Shown here in pieces: positions 43,222 to 51,767 of a stretch of 64,000 nucleotides of DNA. Positions within the stretch are counted from its first letter, which is position 1. Every line of letters begins with the position of its first letter. The translations under genes were made by a program, and so were the position numbers. The DNA comes from Gammaproteobacteria bacterium (GTDB lineage Bacteria; Pseudomonadota; Gammaproteobacteria; Burkholderiales; Burkholderiaceae_C): assembly GCA_018815325.1 (NCBI GenBank), contig JAHIYE010000020.1, forward strand, positions 372,001-436,000. Reading direction: 5' to 3'. The notes beneath the pieces were generated by a model. It saw only the letters and a list, made by a program, of their open reading frames with translations. It ran no database searches and was not told the origin of the DNA.

Positions 43222-44757
43222 ATGACCCAGCCCCGACTCCAGCTAGAAGGTATCACCAAGCGCTACCCGGGCGTGGTGGCCAACCGCGACGTGTCCCTGA
43301 CCGTGTTGCCCGGCCAGACCCATGCGGTACTGGGCGAGAACGGTGCAGGCAAGTCCACGCTGATGAAGATCATCTACGGCGCGGTCAAGCCCGACGAGGG
43401 CCGCGTGCTGTTCAACGGCAAGGAGGTGCGCATCCGCAATCCGCAGGAGGCGCGCGCGCTGGGCATCAGCATGGTGTTCCAGCATTTCAGTCTGTTCGAC
43501 ACCATCACCGTGGCCGAGAACGTCTGGCTGGGGCAGGACAAGCGCTTGAGCCTGGCCGACGTCACGAAGAGCATCACGGCCAAGGCCGCCGAGTACGGGC
43601 TCGACATCGACCCGGCCCGCCCCGTGCACACCCTGAGCGTGGGGGAAATGCAGCGGGTGGAGATCATCCGTGCGCTCTTGAGCCAGCCGCAGTTGCTGAT
43701 CCTTGATGAGCCGACTTCGGTGCTGACGCCGCAGGCGGTGGAAAAGCTGTTCGTGGTACTGCGCAAGCTGGCCAGTGAAGGTTGCAGCATCCTCTACATC
43801 AGCCACAAGCTCGACGAAATCCGCGCCCTCTGTGATGCCTGCACCGTGATGCGGGGCGGCGTGGTCACCGGGGTGTGCAACCCGGCGAACGAGACCAATG
43901 CCTCCCTGTCCACCCTGATGATCGGTGCCGAGCCGCCAAAGCTCACGCACCGCGAAGCCCACCTGGGTGAACCGGTGCTGCGCGTGCAGTCGCTTCATCT
44001 GGCACGACAGGACCAGTTCGGCGTGAACCTGGAAGATGTGTCGCTGCAGGTGAGGGCGGGTGAGGTGCTCGGCATCGCCGGCGTGTCGGGCAATGGGCAG
44101 CGTGAGCTGCTGTACGCCTTGTCGGGAGAGGACACGCGCGCTGCACCGGGCGCGATCCTGCTGGGTGAGGCCGATGCTTCGAAACTGCATCCAGGCGCGC
44201 GGCGCAAGCTGGGCCTGCATTTCGTGCCGGAAGAGCGGCTGGGGCGCGGGGCCGTGCCCACCATGGGCCTGGCCCACAACCTGCTGCTCACACGGCGGGA
44301 GGCCATTGCTTTTCCGGGCTTTGCCGGTGGCTGGATCAATCTGCACCGCCTGCAGAACCAGGCGGCCGACATCATTGCGCGCTTCAACGTGAAGGCCCAT
44401 GGCCCGAATGCGGCGGCACGTTCCCTCTCGGGTGGCAATCTGCAGAAATTCATTGTGGGCCGGGAGATCGACGCCAAACCGAAGCTGCTGATCGTGTCGC
44501 AGCCGACCTGGGGCGTGGACGTGGGTGCTGCGGCACAGATCCGTGGCGAAATCCTGGCCTTGCGCGACGCCGGTTGTGCGGTGCTGGTATTCAGCGACGA
44601 GCTGGAAGAGTTGTTTGAAGTCAGCGACCGCCTGCATGTGATTGCACGTGGCCGGCTGTCGCCCTCGATGTCGGTGCGCGAGGCGAATGTTCAGAAGATC
44701 GGGGAGTGGATGAGCGGACTGTGGAACCCCCTGGAGGTGCAAGATGCTCAAGCTTGA
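43222..44757 (+). CDS. ABC transporter, dual ATPase subunit of nucleoside-type (BMP) importer
   Basis: 511 residues with two ATPase domains. First: Walker A GENGAGKST, LSVGEMQRVEI, Walker B LLILDEPTSVL. Second: GVSGNGQREL in place of a canonical Walker A, LSGGNLQKFIVGREI, and SQPTWGVDVG for Walker B; this asymmetry is normal for the sugar/nucleoside subfamily (YufO/NupA). The next permease starts 14 bases inside the end of this gene. With two permeases and a BMP lipoprotein it forms a complete importer for purine nucleosides or bases. Confidence 0.93.
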   Translation: MTQPRLQLEGITKRYPGVVANRDVSLTVLPGQTHAVLGENGAGKSTLMKIIYGAVKPDEGRVLFNGKEVRIRNPQEARALGISMVFQHFSLFDTITVAENVWLGQDKRLSLADVTKSITAKAAEYGLDIDPARPVHTLSVGEMQRVEIIRALLSQPQLLILDEPTSVLTPQAVEKLFVVLRKLASEGCSILYISHKLDEIRALCDACTVMRGGVVTGVCNPANETNASLSTLMIGAEPPKLTHREAHLGEPVLRVQSLHLARQDQFGVNLEDVSLQVRAGEVLGIAGVSGNGQRELLYALSGEDTRAAPGAILLGEADASKLHPGARRKLGLHFVPEERLGRGAVPTMGLAHNLLLTRREAIAFPGFAGGWINLHRLQNQAADIIARFNVKAHGPNAAARSLSGGNLQKFIVGREIDAKPKLLIVSQPTWGVDVGAAAQIRGEILALRDAGCAVLVFSDELEELFEVSDRLHVIARGRLSPSMSVREANVQKIGEWMSGLWNPLEVQDAQA

Positions 44758-45802
44758 AACCCGTCCTCAACCCTCCAGCTTCTGGGGCTACGGCTCGCCC
44801 TTGCTGGCGCTGGCCGTGACCGTGGTGCTCGGTGTGATCCTGTTCATGGCGCTGGGCAAGGACCCGGTGCGCGGGCTGGAGGTGTTCTTCTGGGAGCCCA
44901 TCAAAAGTGGCTACGCCCTGGGCGAGCTCATGGTCAAGGCCACGCCGCTGCTGCTCATTGCACTGGGGCTGGCCGTGTGTTTTCGCTCCAATGTGTGGAA
45001 CATCGGCGCTGAGGGGCAGTACATCATCGGCGCGGTGGCCGCCAGCGGCGTGGCGCTGCTGGCCGACAAGTCCACGGGCGGCTGGATCGTGATTCCGGTC
45101 CTGCTGGCTGGCATGCTGGGCGGCATGCTGTGGGCCGGCATCACGGCGCTGCTGCGTGACCGCTTCAATGCCAATGAGATTTTGGTGAGCCTGATGCTGG
45201 TCTATGTGGCCAGCCTGGTGCTCGGCTACCTCGTCTATGGCCCCTGGAAAGACCCGCAGGGCTACAACTTCCCGCAGTCCAAGACCTTCGAAGCCATCAC
45301 CCGCATCCCGCGCTTGTTTGATGGTTCGCGGGTCAGCATTGGGCTGGTGCTCGCGCTTCTCGGGGTGGGGGCGCTGTGGGTGTTCCTGTTCCGTACCCGA
45401 GCCGGCTTTGCCCAACTGGTGGGCGGGCTGGCACCCGATGCGGCGCGCTATGCTGGGTTCTCATCGCGCCAGGCCTTGTGGTTGGCGCTGCTGGTGTCCG
45501 GTGGCGCTGCGGGACTGGCCGGCGCGCTGGAAGTGGCCGGGCCGATCGGCCAGCTCACACCCTATGTACCGGCGGGCTACGGCTTTGCCGCCATCATTGT
45601 GGCCTTTGTGGGACGACTGCATCCGGTCGGGATGGTGTTCTCGGCCATCTTGATGAGCATGTTCTATATCGGCGGTGAGCTCGCGCAGTCGCGGCTGGGT
45701 TTGCCCAAATCGTTGACCGGGGTGTTTCAGGGGCTGCTGCTGTTTTCGCTGCTGGCCTGCGACACGCTGGTGAACTACCGCTTGAAGTGGGGGAAGAGAT
45801 GA
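44744..45802 (+). CDS. ABC transporter permease of BMP-type importer (subunit 1)
   Basis: 352 residues, around ten hydrophobic segments, BPD_transp_2 family (WNIGAEGQYIIGAVAASGVA, ALWLALLVSGGAAGLAGALEVAG, GYGFAAIIVAFVGRLHPVG). Pairs with the permease at 45834. Typical of nucleoside importers such as NupP/YufP. Overlaps the ATPase end. Adjacent adenine and guanine deaminase genes support purine uptake. Confidence 0.92.
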   Translation: MLKLETRPQPSSFWGYGSPLLALAVTVVLGVILFMALGKDPVRGLEVFFWEPIKSGYALGELMVKATPLLLIALGLAVCFRSNVWNIGAEGQYIIGAVAASGVALLADKSTGGWIVIPVLLAGMLGGMLWAGITALLRDRFNANEILVSLMLVYVASLVLGYLVYGPWKDPQGYNFPQSKTFEAITRIPRLFDGSRVSIGLVLALLGVGALWVFLFRTRAGFAQLVGGLAPDAARYAGFSSRQALWLALLVSGGAAGLAGALEVAGPIGQLTPYVPAGYGFAAIIVAFVGRLHPVGMVFSAILMSMFYIGGELAQSRLGLPKSLTGVFQGLLLFSLLACDTLVNYRLKWGKR

Positions 45803-45833
45803 TTCCAATGATGCAAGAAGTGAGGCACAGCTG

Positions 45834-46754
45834 ATGGACTCCTACGCGCTCCTGCTGGCTGCCACGCTGAACGCGGGCACGGTACTCGCGCTGGCCTCGC
45901 TGGGCCTGCTGATCAACGAGAAGGCTGGCATCGTGAACCTCGGCGCCGAAGGCATGATGCTCTGCGCAGCACTTGCGGGCTTTGCGGCGGTGGTCTATAC
46001 CGGCAGCGATACGCTGGGCTTTCTCGCCGGCATGGGGGCGGGCGCCTTGCTGGCCGCGTTCTTTGGCGTGCTGGTGATCTGGCTCAACACCAACCAGTAC
46101 GCCACCGGCCTGGCGCTGAGCCTGTTCGGCGCCGGCTTCTCGGCCTTTGCCGGTACCACCTATGTGCAGGCGCAATTGCCACCCCGTCCCAGCTTTGCCA
46201 TTCCGGGACTCAGCGATATACCGTTGGTGGGGCCAGCGCTGTTTCGGCATCACCCGATGGTCTACCTCACGGTGCTGCTGGCACTGGGGCTGATCTGGTT
46301 TCTGTACCGCACGCGGGCTGGCCTGGTGCTGCGCAGCGTGGGGGAAAGCCCCGAGTCGGCCCATGCGCTGGGGTATCCGGTACGCCGTATCCGGCTGCTG
46401 GCCGTGGTGGCGGGCGGTGCGCTGTGCGGCTTGGCGGGAGCCTATATTTCCATCATCTACACCCCATTGTGGGTAGAGGGCATGGTCGCAGGCAAAGGCT
46501 GGATTGCGCTGGCACTGACCACTTTTGCCACCTGGCGGCCGGCACGTGTCTTGCTTGGAGCCTACCTGTTCGGTGGCGTGACGATGCTGCAGTTTCACCT
46601 GCAGGGCGTTGGGGTGCAGGTGCCAAGCCAGTTCCTCAGCATGCTGCCCTATGTGGCGACCATTGTCGTGCTGGTGCTGATCTCGCGTAATCCACAATGG
46701 ATTCGCGTGAATATGGCCGCTTCACTTGGAAAACCTTTTTATCCGGGTTCATAA
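45834..46754 (+). CDS. ABC transporter permease of BMP-type importer (subunit 2)
   Basis: 306 residues; shorter partner of the preceding permease. BPD_transp_2 family with LASLGLLINEKAGIVNLGAEG, AGVVGTTY-like loop replaced by AGTTYVQAQLPP, and GALCGLAGAYISI. Begins 31 bases after the first permease; the binding-protein gene follows after 47 bases. Together the three genes and the lipoprotein give the usual four-part transporter. Confidence 0.92.
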   Translation: MDSYALLLAATLNAGTVLALASLGLLINEKAGIVNLGAEGMMLCAALAGFAAVVYTGSDTLGFLAGMGAGALLAAFFGVLVIWLNTNQYATGLALSLFGAGFSAFAGTTYVQAQLPPRPSFAIPGLSDIPLVGPALFRHHPMVYLTVLLALGLIWFLYRTRAGLVLRSVGESPESAHALGYPVRRIRLLAVVAGGALCGLAGAYISIIYTPLWVEGMVAGKGWIALALTTFATWRPARVLLGAYLFGGVTMLQFHLQGVGVQVPSQFLSMLPYVATIVVLVLISRNPQWIRVNMAASLGKPFYPGS

Positions 46755-46801
46755 TTGATCCCGCCTTTGCTTCGCTAACTCTCTAACAAGAAGGACTCAC
46801 C

Positions 46802-47956
46802 ATGACTGATCTGCAAAAACGTTCGCTGCTGAAAATCGCAGCGCTGGGTACCGTGGCCAGCGCTGTGCTGGTCGGCTGCGGCAAGAAGGAAGAGCCGGCA
46901 CCGGCGCCTGCACCGGCACCTGTGGCGGCGCCTGCGCCCAAGCCTGAGCCGCTCAAAATTGCGTTTGCCTACGTCGGCCCGGTGGGCGACGGCGGCTGGA
47001 CCTTTGCACACGACAATGGCCGCAAGGCTGTCGAAAAAGAGTTTGGCGACAAGGTGGTGACCTCCTTCGTGGAGAACGTGCCCGAGTCGGCTGATGCCGA
47101 ACGCGTGCTGCGTGACATGGCAGGCCAGGGCAACAAGCTGATCTTTGGCACCACCTTTGGCTATATGGAGCCCATGCTCAAAGTGGCGGCTGACAACAAG
47201 GCTGTCATGTTCGAGCACGCCACCGGCTACAAGCAGGCCGAGAACATGCGCACCTATGACAGCCGTACCTACGAAGGTGCGTACATGGCGGGGGTGATCG
47301 CCGGCAAGATGACCAAGACCAACACGCTGGGCGTGGTGGCCTCGATCCCAATCCCCGAGGTGATCCGCAACATCAACAGCTTCACGCTGGGTGCGCAGTC
47401 GAGCAATCCCAAGGTCAAGACCCGCGTGGTCTGGGTCAACGAGTGGTTCAGCCCGCCCAAGGAAACCGAAGCCGCCACCTCGCTGATCAACGGCGGCGCT
47501 GACGTGCTGTTCCAGAACACCGACTCTGCCGCTGTGCTCAAGACCGCACAGGACAAGGGCAAGCGCGCCTTTGGCTGGGATTCCGACATGACCGCCTATG
47601 GCCCGCAGGCTCACCTGGCTTCTGCCGTGATCAACTGGGGTCCGTACTACATCAAGTCCGTGCGCGAGGCACTGGATGGCAGCTGGAAGGGGGGTACGGC
47701 TTCCTGGTGGGGTGTGAAGGAAGGCGCGATCGACCTCGTCTCCATCGCTGACGACGTGCCTGCTGAAACCAAAGCCAAAGTGGAAGAAGTCAAGAAGGGC
47801 CTGAAGGACGGCACGTTTGCTATCTGGAAAGGTCCGATCATGGACAACACCGGCAAGGAAATGATCAAGAAGGATGAAGTGGCCGACGACAAGTTCCTCG
47901 GCGGCCTGAACTTCTATGTGAAGGGTGTTGAAGGCAAGGTGCCGGGCGGCAAGTAA
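46802..47956 (+). CDS. BMP-family nucleoside-binding lipoprotein
   Basis: 384 residues. The signal segment LLKIAALGTVASAVLVGC ends in a lipobox Cys; an Ala/Pro linker (EPAPAPAPAPVAAPAP) follows, then a PnrA/Med-type periplasmic binding fold (FAYVGPVGDGGWTFAHDNGR, GTTFGYMEP, GVVASIPIPEVIRNINSF, NGGADVLFQNTDSAAVL, GWDSDMTAYGP). Binds purine nucleosides in characterised members. AAGGA precedes the ATG. Gene follows the two permeases and precedes adenine deaminase. Confidence 0.94.
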   Translation: MTDLQKRSLLKIAALGTVASAVLVGCGKKEEPAPAPAPAPVAAPAPKPEPLKIAFAYVGPVGDGGWTFAHDNGRKAVEKEFGDKVVTSFVENVPESADAERVLRDMAGQGNKLIFGTTFGYMEPMLKVAADNKAVMFEHATGYKQAENMRTYDSRTYEGAYMAGVIAGKMTKTNTLGVVASIPIPEVIRNINSFTLGAQSSNPKVKTRVVWVNEWFSPPKETEAATSLINGGADVLFQNTDSAAVLKTAQDKGKRAFGWDSDMTAYGPQAHLASAVINWGPYYIKSVREALDGSWKGGTASWWGVKEGAIDLVSIADDVPAETKAKVEEVKKGLKDGTFAIWKGPIMDNTGKEMIKKDEVADDKFLGGLNFYVKGVEGKVPGGK

Positions 47957-48069
47957 AACGCCGGTTGACCGAGTCGCACAAGGGGCTGTCTTCGGGCAGC
48001 TCTTTGTCTTTTGGCCGGCCCATTCTGCATCCTGCAGGGTGGGTGAACAGGCCCCAGAGGGGAATGAAC

Positions 48070-49110
48070 ATGAAGAACATCCAAGCTGTTGCTGCCGACC
48101 GGCTCCCAGCACTGCTGTGCCAGATGCCCAAGGCCGAGCTGCACATCCATATCGAAGGCTCACTGGAGCCCGAACTGATTTTTGCCCTGGCCCAGCGTAA
48201 CGGCCTGAGCCTGCCTTACCCGAGCGTGGAGGCCTTACGCGCTGCCTATGCCTTCACCAACCTGCAGAGTTTTCTCGACATCTACTACGCCGGTGCGAGC
48301 GTGCTGCTGCACGAGGCCGATTTCTACGACATGGCCTGGGCCTATTTCGAGCGGGCTGCTGCCGATAACGTGGTGCACACCGAACTGTTTTTCGACCCGC
48401 AGACCCACACCGCACGCGGTGTGGGCATGGGCACAGTGGTCAACGGCCTGCACCGCGCCTGCGTGGATGCGCAGGCCCGGCTGGGCATCAGTGCCTCGCT
48501 CATCATGTGTTTTCTGCGGCACCTGAGGCAGCAGGAGGCGTTGGAGACGCTGGAGCAGGCCTTGCCCTACCGCGACAAGATCATTGGCGTTGGGCTGGAC
48601 TCCGGCGAGGTGGGCAACCCGCCCGAAAAGTTTGCCGAGGTGTTTACGCGTTGCCGTGCCTTGGGCCTGCATCTGGTGGCACACGCCGGCGAGGAGGGGC
48701 CGCCTGCCTACATCTGGGCAGCACTCGATGTGCTCAAGGTGGAGCGCATCGACCATGGGGTGCAGTCGAGCAAAGACCCCGCGCTGATGCAGCGCCTGGC
48801 CAAGGAGCGAGTCGCGCTGACCGTGTGTCCGCTGTCCAACCTCAAGCTCTGTGTGTTTCCCGATCTCGCACAGCACAATCTGCGCGAACTCCTCGATGCC
48901 GGGCTGGCCGTCACCATCAACTCGGATGATCCGGCCTATTTCGGTGGCTACATGAACGACAACTTCACCCAGACTTTTGCGGCGCTGGGCCTGAACGCCC
49001 AGCATGCCTACACGCTGGCACGCAACAGTTTCGAGGCCAGCTTTATCGACGCCGCAGCCAAGCAGCGCCATATCGCGCAACTGGATGCCTGTTTTGACGC
49101 ATTCCAGTAA
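48070..49110 (+). CDS. Adenine/adenosine deaminase family, adenine deaminase type
   Basis: 346 residues from ATG 48070, seven bases after AGAGGGGA; frames starting at 47965 or 48064 are possible but less well placed. Zinc ligands ELHIHIEGS, HAGEEG (His and catalytic Glu) and SDDPAYFGGYMNDN place it in the adenosine-deaminase fold; the pattern HGVQSSKD and PLSNLKLC is the adenine deaminase (Aah1-like) branch. Converts adenine to hypoxanthine for XdhAB. Context (nucleoside importer upstream, guanine deaminase downstream) supports purine salvage/catabolism. Confidence 0.88.
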   Translation: MKNIQAVAADRLPALLCQMPKAELHIHIEGSLEPELIFALAQRNGLSLPYPSVEALRAAYAFTNLQSFLDIYYAGASVLLHEADFYDMAWAYFERAAADNVVHTELFFDPQTHTARGVGMGTVVNGLHRACVDAQARLGISASLIMCFLRHLRQQEALETLEQALPYRDKIIGVGLDSGEVGNPPEKFAEVFTRCRALGLHLVAHAGEEGPPAYIWAALDVLKVERIDHGVQSSKDPALMQRLAKERVALTVCPLSNLKLCVFPDLAQHNLRELLDAGLAVTINSDDPAYFGGYMNDNFTQTFAALGLNAQHAYTLARNSFEASFIDAAAKQRHIAQLDACFDAFQ

Positions 49111-49198
49111 GCCACATGCCCGCAGGGGCAGGACCGGACAATAAGGTTTATCGGCCCCGGCCTATACCGTGGTCAGGGCGCTGGGTTACGCTAGCGGC

Positions 49199-50503
49199 AT
49201 GAACGCCTACCGAGCCTCCATCCTCTACTTTTCCGGTCCCGCGCAAGCCGTGCTGGAGTCGGATGGCTTGCTGGTGGTGGGGCCGGACGCCCGCGGACGG
49301 CGGGTGGTGCAGGCGCTGGGGCCTTATGACCCGCTGCACCGGCACTATCCGCACGTGAATGTGCAGCACCTGCCCGGGCGCATCATTGCCCCCGGTTTTG
49401 TGGACATGCACATCCATTACCCGCAACTCGATGTGATCGGCTCGCCCGCCGAGGGCCTGCTGCCCTGGCTGGAGCACTACACCTTTCCCCATGAGAAACG
49501 GTTTGCATCCCCTGAATACAATGCTCAAGCTGCTGCGTTTTTCATAGCAGAGTTGCTGCGCAACGGGGTCACCACGGCGCTGGCCTTCGCCAGTTCACAC
49601 CCGGCTTCGGTCGATGCGCTGCTGGGCCAGGCGCAGGCACATGGCATGCGCATGATGGCCGGCAAGGTGCTGATGGACCAGCACGCGCCCGACGGGGTAC
49701 GCGACGAGACCGAACAAAGCCTGCTGGATACCGAGGCGCTGATTGCACGCTGGCATGGTGTGGACCGGCTGGGCTATGCGATCACGCCGCGTTTTGTGCC
49801 CAGTTGCAGCGAGGCGCAATTGCGCGGCGCGGGCGAGCTGGCCGCACGCCACCCCGATGTGTGGATCCAGTCGCACGTGGCGGAGAACAAGGATGAGATT
49901 GCCTGGGTGCACCGCCTCTTCCCGCAGGCGCGCAGCTACCTCGGCGTCTATGAGGCGTTTGGCCTGCTGCGCCCACGCGCCGTCTATGCACATTGCATCC
50001 ATCTGGACGACGAGGACCGTGCGCTGCTGCGGGACACCGGCGCCGCTGCCGCGGTGAGCCCGACCAGCAACCTGTTTCTGGGCAGCGGATTTTTCGATTA
50101 CGTGGCGGCCGACCGCGTGGGCCATGCCTATGGCCTGGCCAGCGACGTGGGTGGCGGCACCAGCTTCAGCCCGTTTCACACCATGTTGGCGGCCTACTAT
50201 GTGGGGCGCGAAGGGCAGACCAAGCCGGGCATCTCGCTGCCACCCCAGCAGCTGTGGTGGCAGCACACGGCGGGTGCAGCGCAAGCGCTGGGTCTGGGCG
50301 GCGTGGTGGGTAATCTGCAGCCCGGCTGCGAGGCCGACTTTGTCGTGCTGAACCCGAGCGCCACCCCCTTGCTGGCACGCAAGACGGCCCAGGCGGGTAA
50401 CCTCGATGAGCTGCTGTTTGCGATGATTGTGCTGGGAGACGACCGGCTGATCGAGAAAACCGTGATCTCGCAGGCGCGCAGTCCCGGGGCGATACCAGCT
50501 TGA
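49199..50503 (+). CDS. guaD: Guanine deaminase
   Basis: 434 residues from ATG 49199; the longer frame from 49169 has no support. Converts guanine to xanthine. Amidohydrolase marks: VDMHIHYPQLDVIG, LPWLEHYTFPHEKRFA, SHVAENKDEI, YAHCIHLDDED and ASDVGGGTSFSPF. All zinc ligands are visible. Within residues ~101-117 an antisense copy of the dispersed repeat seems imposed on a conserved segment and brings in the rare codon ATA at codon 116. Follows adenine deaminase by 88 bases. Confidence 0.95.
   Translation: MNAYRASILYFSGPAQAVLESDGLLVVGPDARGRRVVQALGPYDPLHRHYPHVNVQHLPGRIIAPGFVDMHIHYPQLDVIGSPAEGLLPWLEHYTFPHEKRFASPEYNAQAAAFFIAELLRNGVTTALAFASSHPASVDALLGQAQAHGMRMMAGKVLMDQHAPDGVRDETEQSLLDTEALIARWHGVDRLGYAITPRFVPSCSEAQLRGAGELAARHPDVWIQSHVAENKDEIAWVHRLFPQARSYLGVYEAFGLLRPRAVYAHCIHLDDEDRALLRDTGAAAAVSPTSNLFLGSGFFDYVAADRVGHAYGLASDVGGGTSFSPFHTMLAAYYVGREGQTKPGISLPPQQLWWQHTAGAAQALGLGGVVGNLQPGCEADFVVLNPSATPLLARKTAQAGNLDELLFAMIVLGDDRLIEKTVISQARSPGAIPA
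49505..49548 (-). repeat. Partial dispersed repeat antisense within guaD
   Basis: Minus strand from 49548: GCTATG at 1, AGC at 15-17, then CAGCTTGAGC close to the xdhA copy (CTGCTTGTGC). The second half is weak. The encoded protein is ordinary GuaD, so similarity may be selected at DNA level or chance. Confidence 0.4.
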
Positions 50504-50517
50504 GATTTGGTGCCAAA

Positions 50518-50568
50518 TTGGCACTTCGCCCATGATGGATGGGCGTAGAAAGCTATATTTCTGATAGC
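50518..50568 (-). repeat. Intergenic copy of the dispersed repeat (guaD-dcd)
   Basis: Minus strand from 50568: GCTATC at 1, AGCT at 15-18, GGGC at 38-41 and GCCAA at 47-51, spaced exactly as in the puuD and xdhA copies. It lies 15 bases after the guaD stop in the 133-bp gap before dcd. Confidence 0.7.
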
Positions 50569-50636
50569 AAATTGCCGCTTGCCGAGACTGTTCGCGCGCT
50601 TGCCTACAATCACGGGCAACGCAAGGAAACATTCGA

Positions 50637-51203
50637 ATGAGCATCAAGAGCGATAAATGGATACGCCGCATGGCGGAGACCTCCGGCATGATCGAGCCCT
50701 TCGAGCCCGGCCAGATCCGCGAGCGCGAGGGCAGCAAGATCATCTCTTACGGCACCAGCAGCTATGGCTACGACATCCGCTGTGCGCCCGAGTTCAAGGT
50801 GTTCACCAACATCCACAGCACGGTGGTGGACCCGAAGAACTTTGATGAGAAAAGCTTTGTGGATTTCCACGATGACGTCTGCATCATCCCGCCCAACAGC
50901 TTTGCACTGGCGCGCACGGTGGAGTATTTCCGCATCCCGCGCAACGTGCTCACCATCTGCCTGGGGAAAAGCACCTACGCGCGTTGCGGCATCATCGTCA
51001 ACGTGACGCCCTTTGAGCCCGAGTGGGAAGGCTATGTGACGCTGGAATTCAGCAACACCACGCCGCTGCCGGCCAAGATCTACGCGGGCGAAGGCTGCGC
51101 CCAGGTGCTGTTCTTCGAGAGCGACGAAGTCTGCGAGACCAGTTACAAGGACCGCGGGGGCAAGTACCAGGGCCAGCGCGGGGTCACGCTGCCCAAGGCC
51201 TGA
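50637..51203 (+). CDS. dcd: dCTP deaminase
   Basis: 188 residues, standard length for the trimeric enzyme that deaminates dCTP to dUTP for thymidylate synthesis. Seen: RREAGMIEP-like opening replaced by [43 protein letters not shown] and [16 protein letters not shown] with the catalytic Glu. AAGGAA precedes the start. A housekeeping gene bordering the purine block. Confidence 0.96.
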   Translation: MSIKSDKWIRRMAETSGMIEPFEPGQIREREGSKIISYGTSSYGYDIRCAPEFKVFTNIHSTVVDPKNFDEKSFVDFHDDVCIIPPNSFALARTVEYFRIPRNVLTICLGKSTYARCGIIVNVTPFEPEWEGYVTLEFSNTTPLPAKIYAGEGCAQVLFFESDEVCETSYKDRGGKYQGQRGVTLPKA

Positions 51204-51268
51204 GCGGCCGGCACAAAACAAAGGCCCGCAGGCTTAACCAGCGAGCCGTGCAAGGATCGCCGCGCGTT

Positions 51269-51718
51269 TCAGCGCAATACCAGCACCGGCACAGTCGAGT
51301 GCGTGAGCACGTGCTGGGTCTCGCTGCCCAGCAGCAGGCGCTTGATACCCTTGCGGCCATGCGAGGCCATGACCACGAGGTCGCACTTGTACTTGCTGCT
51401 GGCGGCAACAATGGCTTCGGCAATCAGGTCAGACTTGACCGTGACCGCGCGGGCCTTGACGCCCTTGGCGAAAGCCGCGTCCTTCACGGCATCGGCAATG
51501 CTCTGCCCATGCGCGGTCCACTCTTTCTCGATGCGCTTGATGTCCTGGGCCGGCATGGCCACATTGCCCTCGAAGTAGCTCACAGGGTAGCGTGGCACAA
51601 CCTTGAGGGCGACCAGCTCGGCGCCGTTCAACGCGGCCAGCTTGATGGCGTGGGTGACGGCCTTTTTGGACAGTGCCGAGCCGTCGGTGGCGACGAGGAT
51701 GCGTTCGTACATGGACAT
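51269..51718 (-). CDS. Universal stress protein (UspA family)
   Basis: 149 residues, one Usp domain. ILVATDGSALSKKAV at the start and VMASHGRKGIKRLLLGSETQHVL near the end give the G-2x-G-9x-G(S/T) ATP-binding pattern. It lies divergent from ccoI with a 49-base gap. Usp proteins are commonly linked to microaerobic or respiratory regulons, which agrees with the neighbouring cbb3/FNR genes. Cytoplasmic. Confidence 0.93.
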   Translation of the reverse strand: MSMYERILVATDGSALSKKAVTHAIKLAALNGAELVALKVVPRYPVSYFEGNVAMPAQDIKRIEKEWTAHGQSIADAVKDAAFAKGVKARAVTVKSDLIAEAIVAASSKYKCDLVVMASHGRKGIKRLLLGSETQHVLTHSTVPVLVLR

Positions 51719-51767
51719 GATGCTGTTTTTCCAGGATGATGAGACGTCGCCAGCTTAGTGTGCAGCC

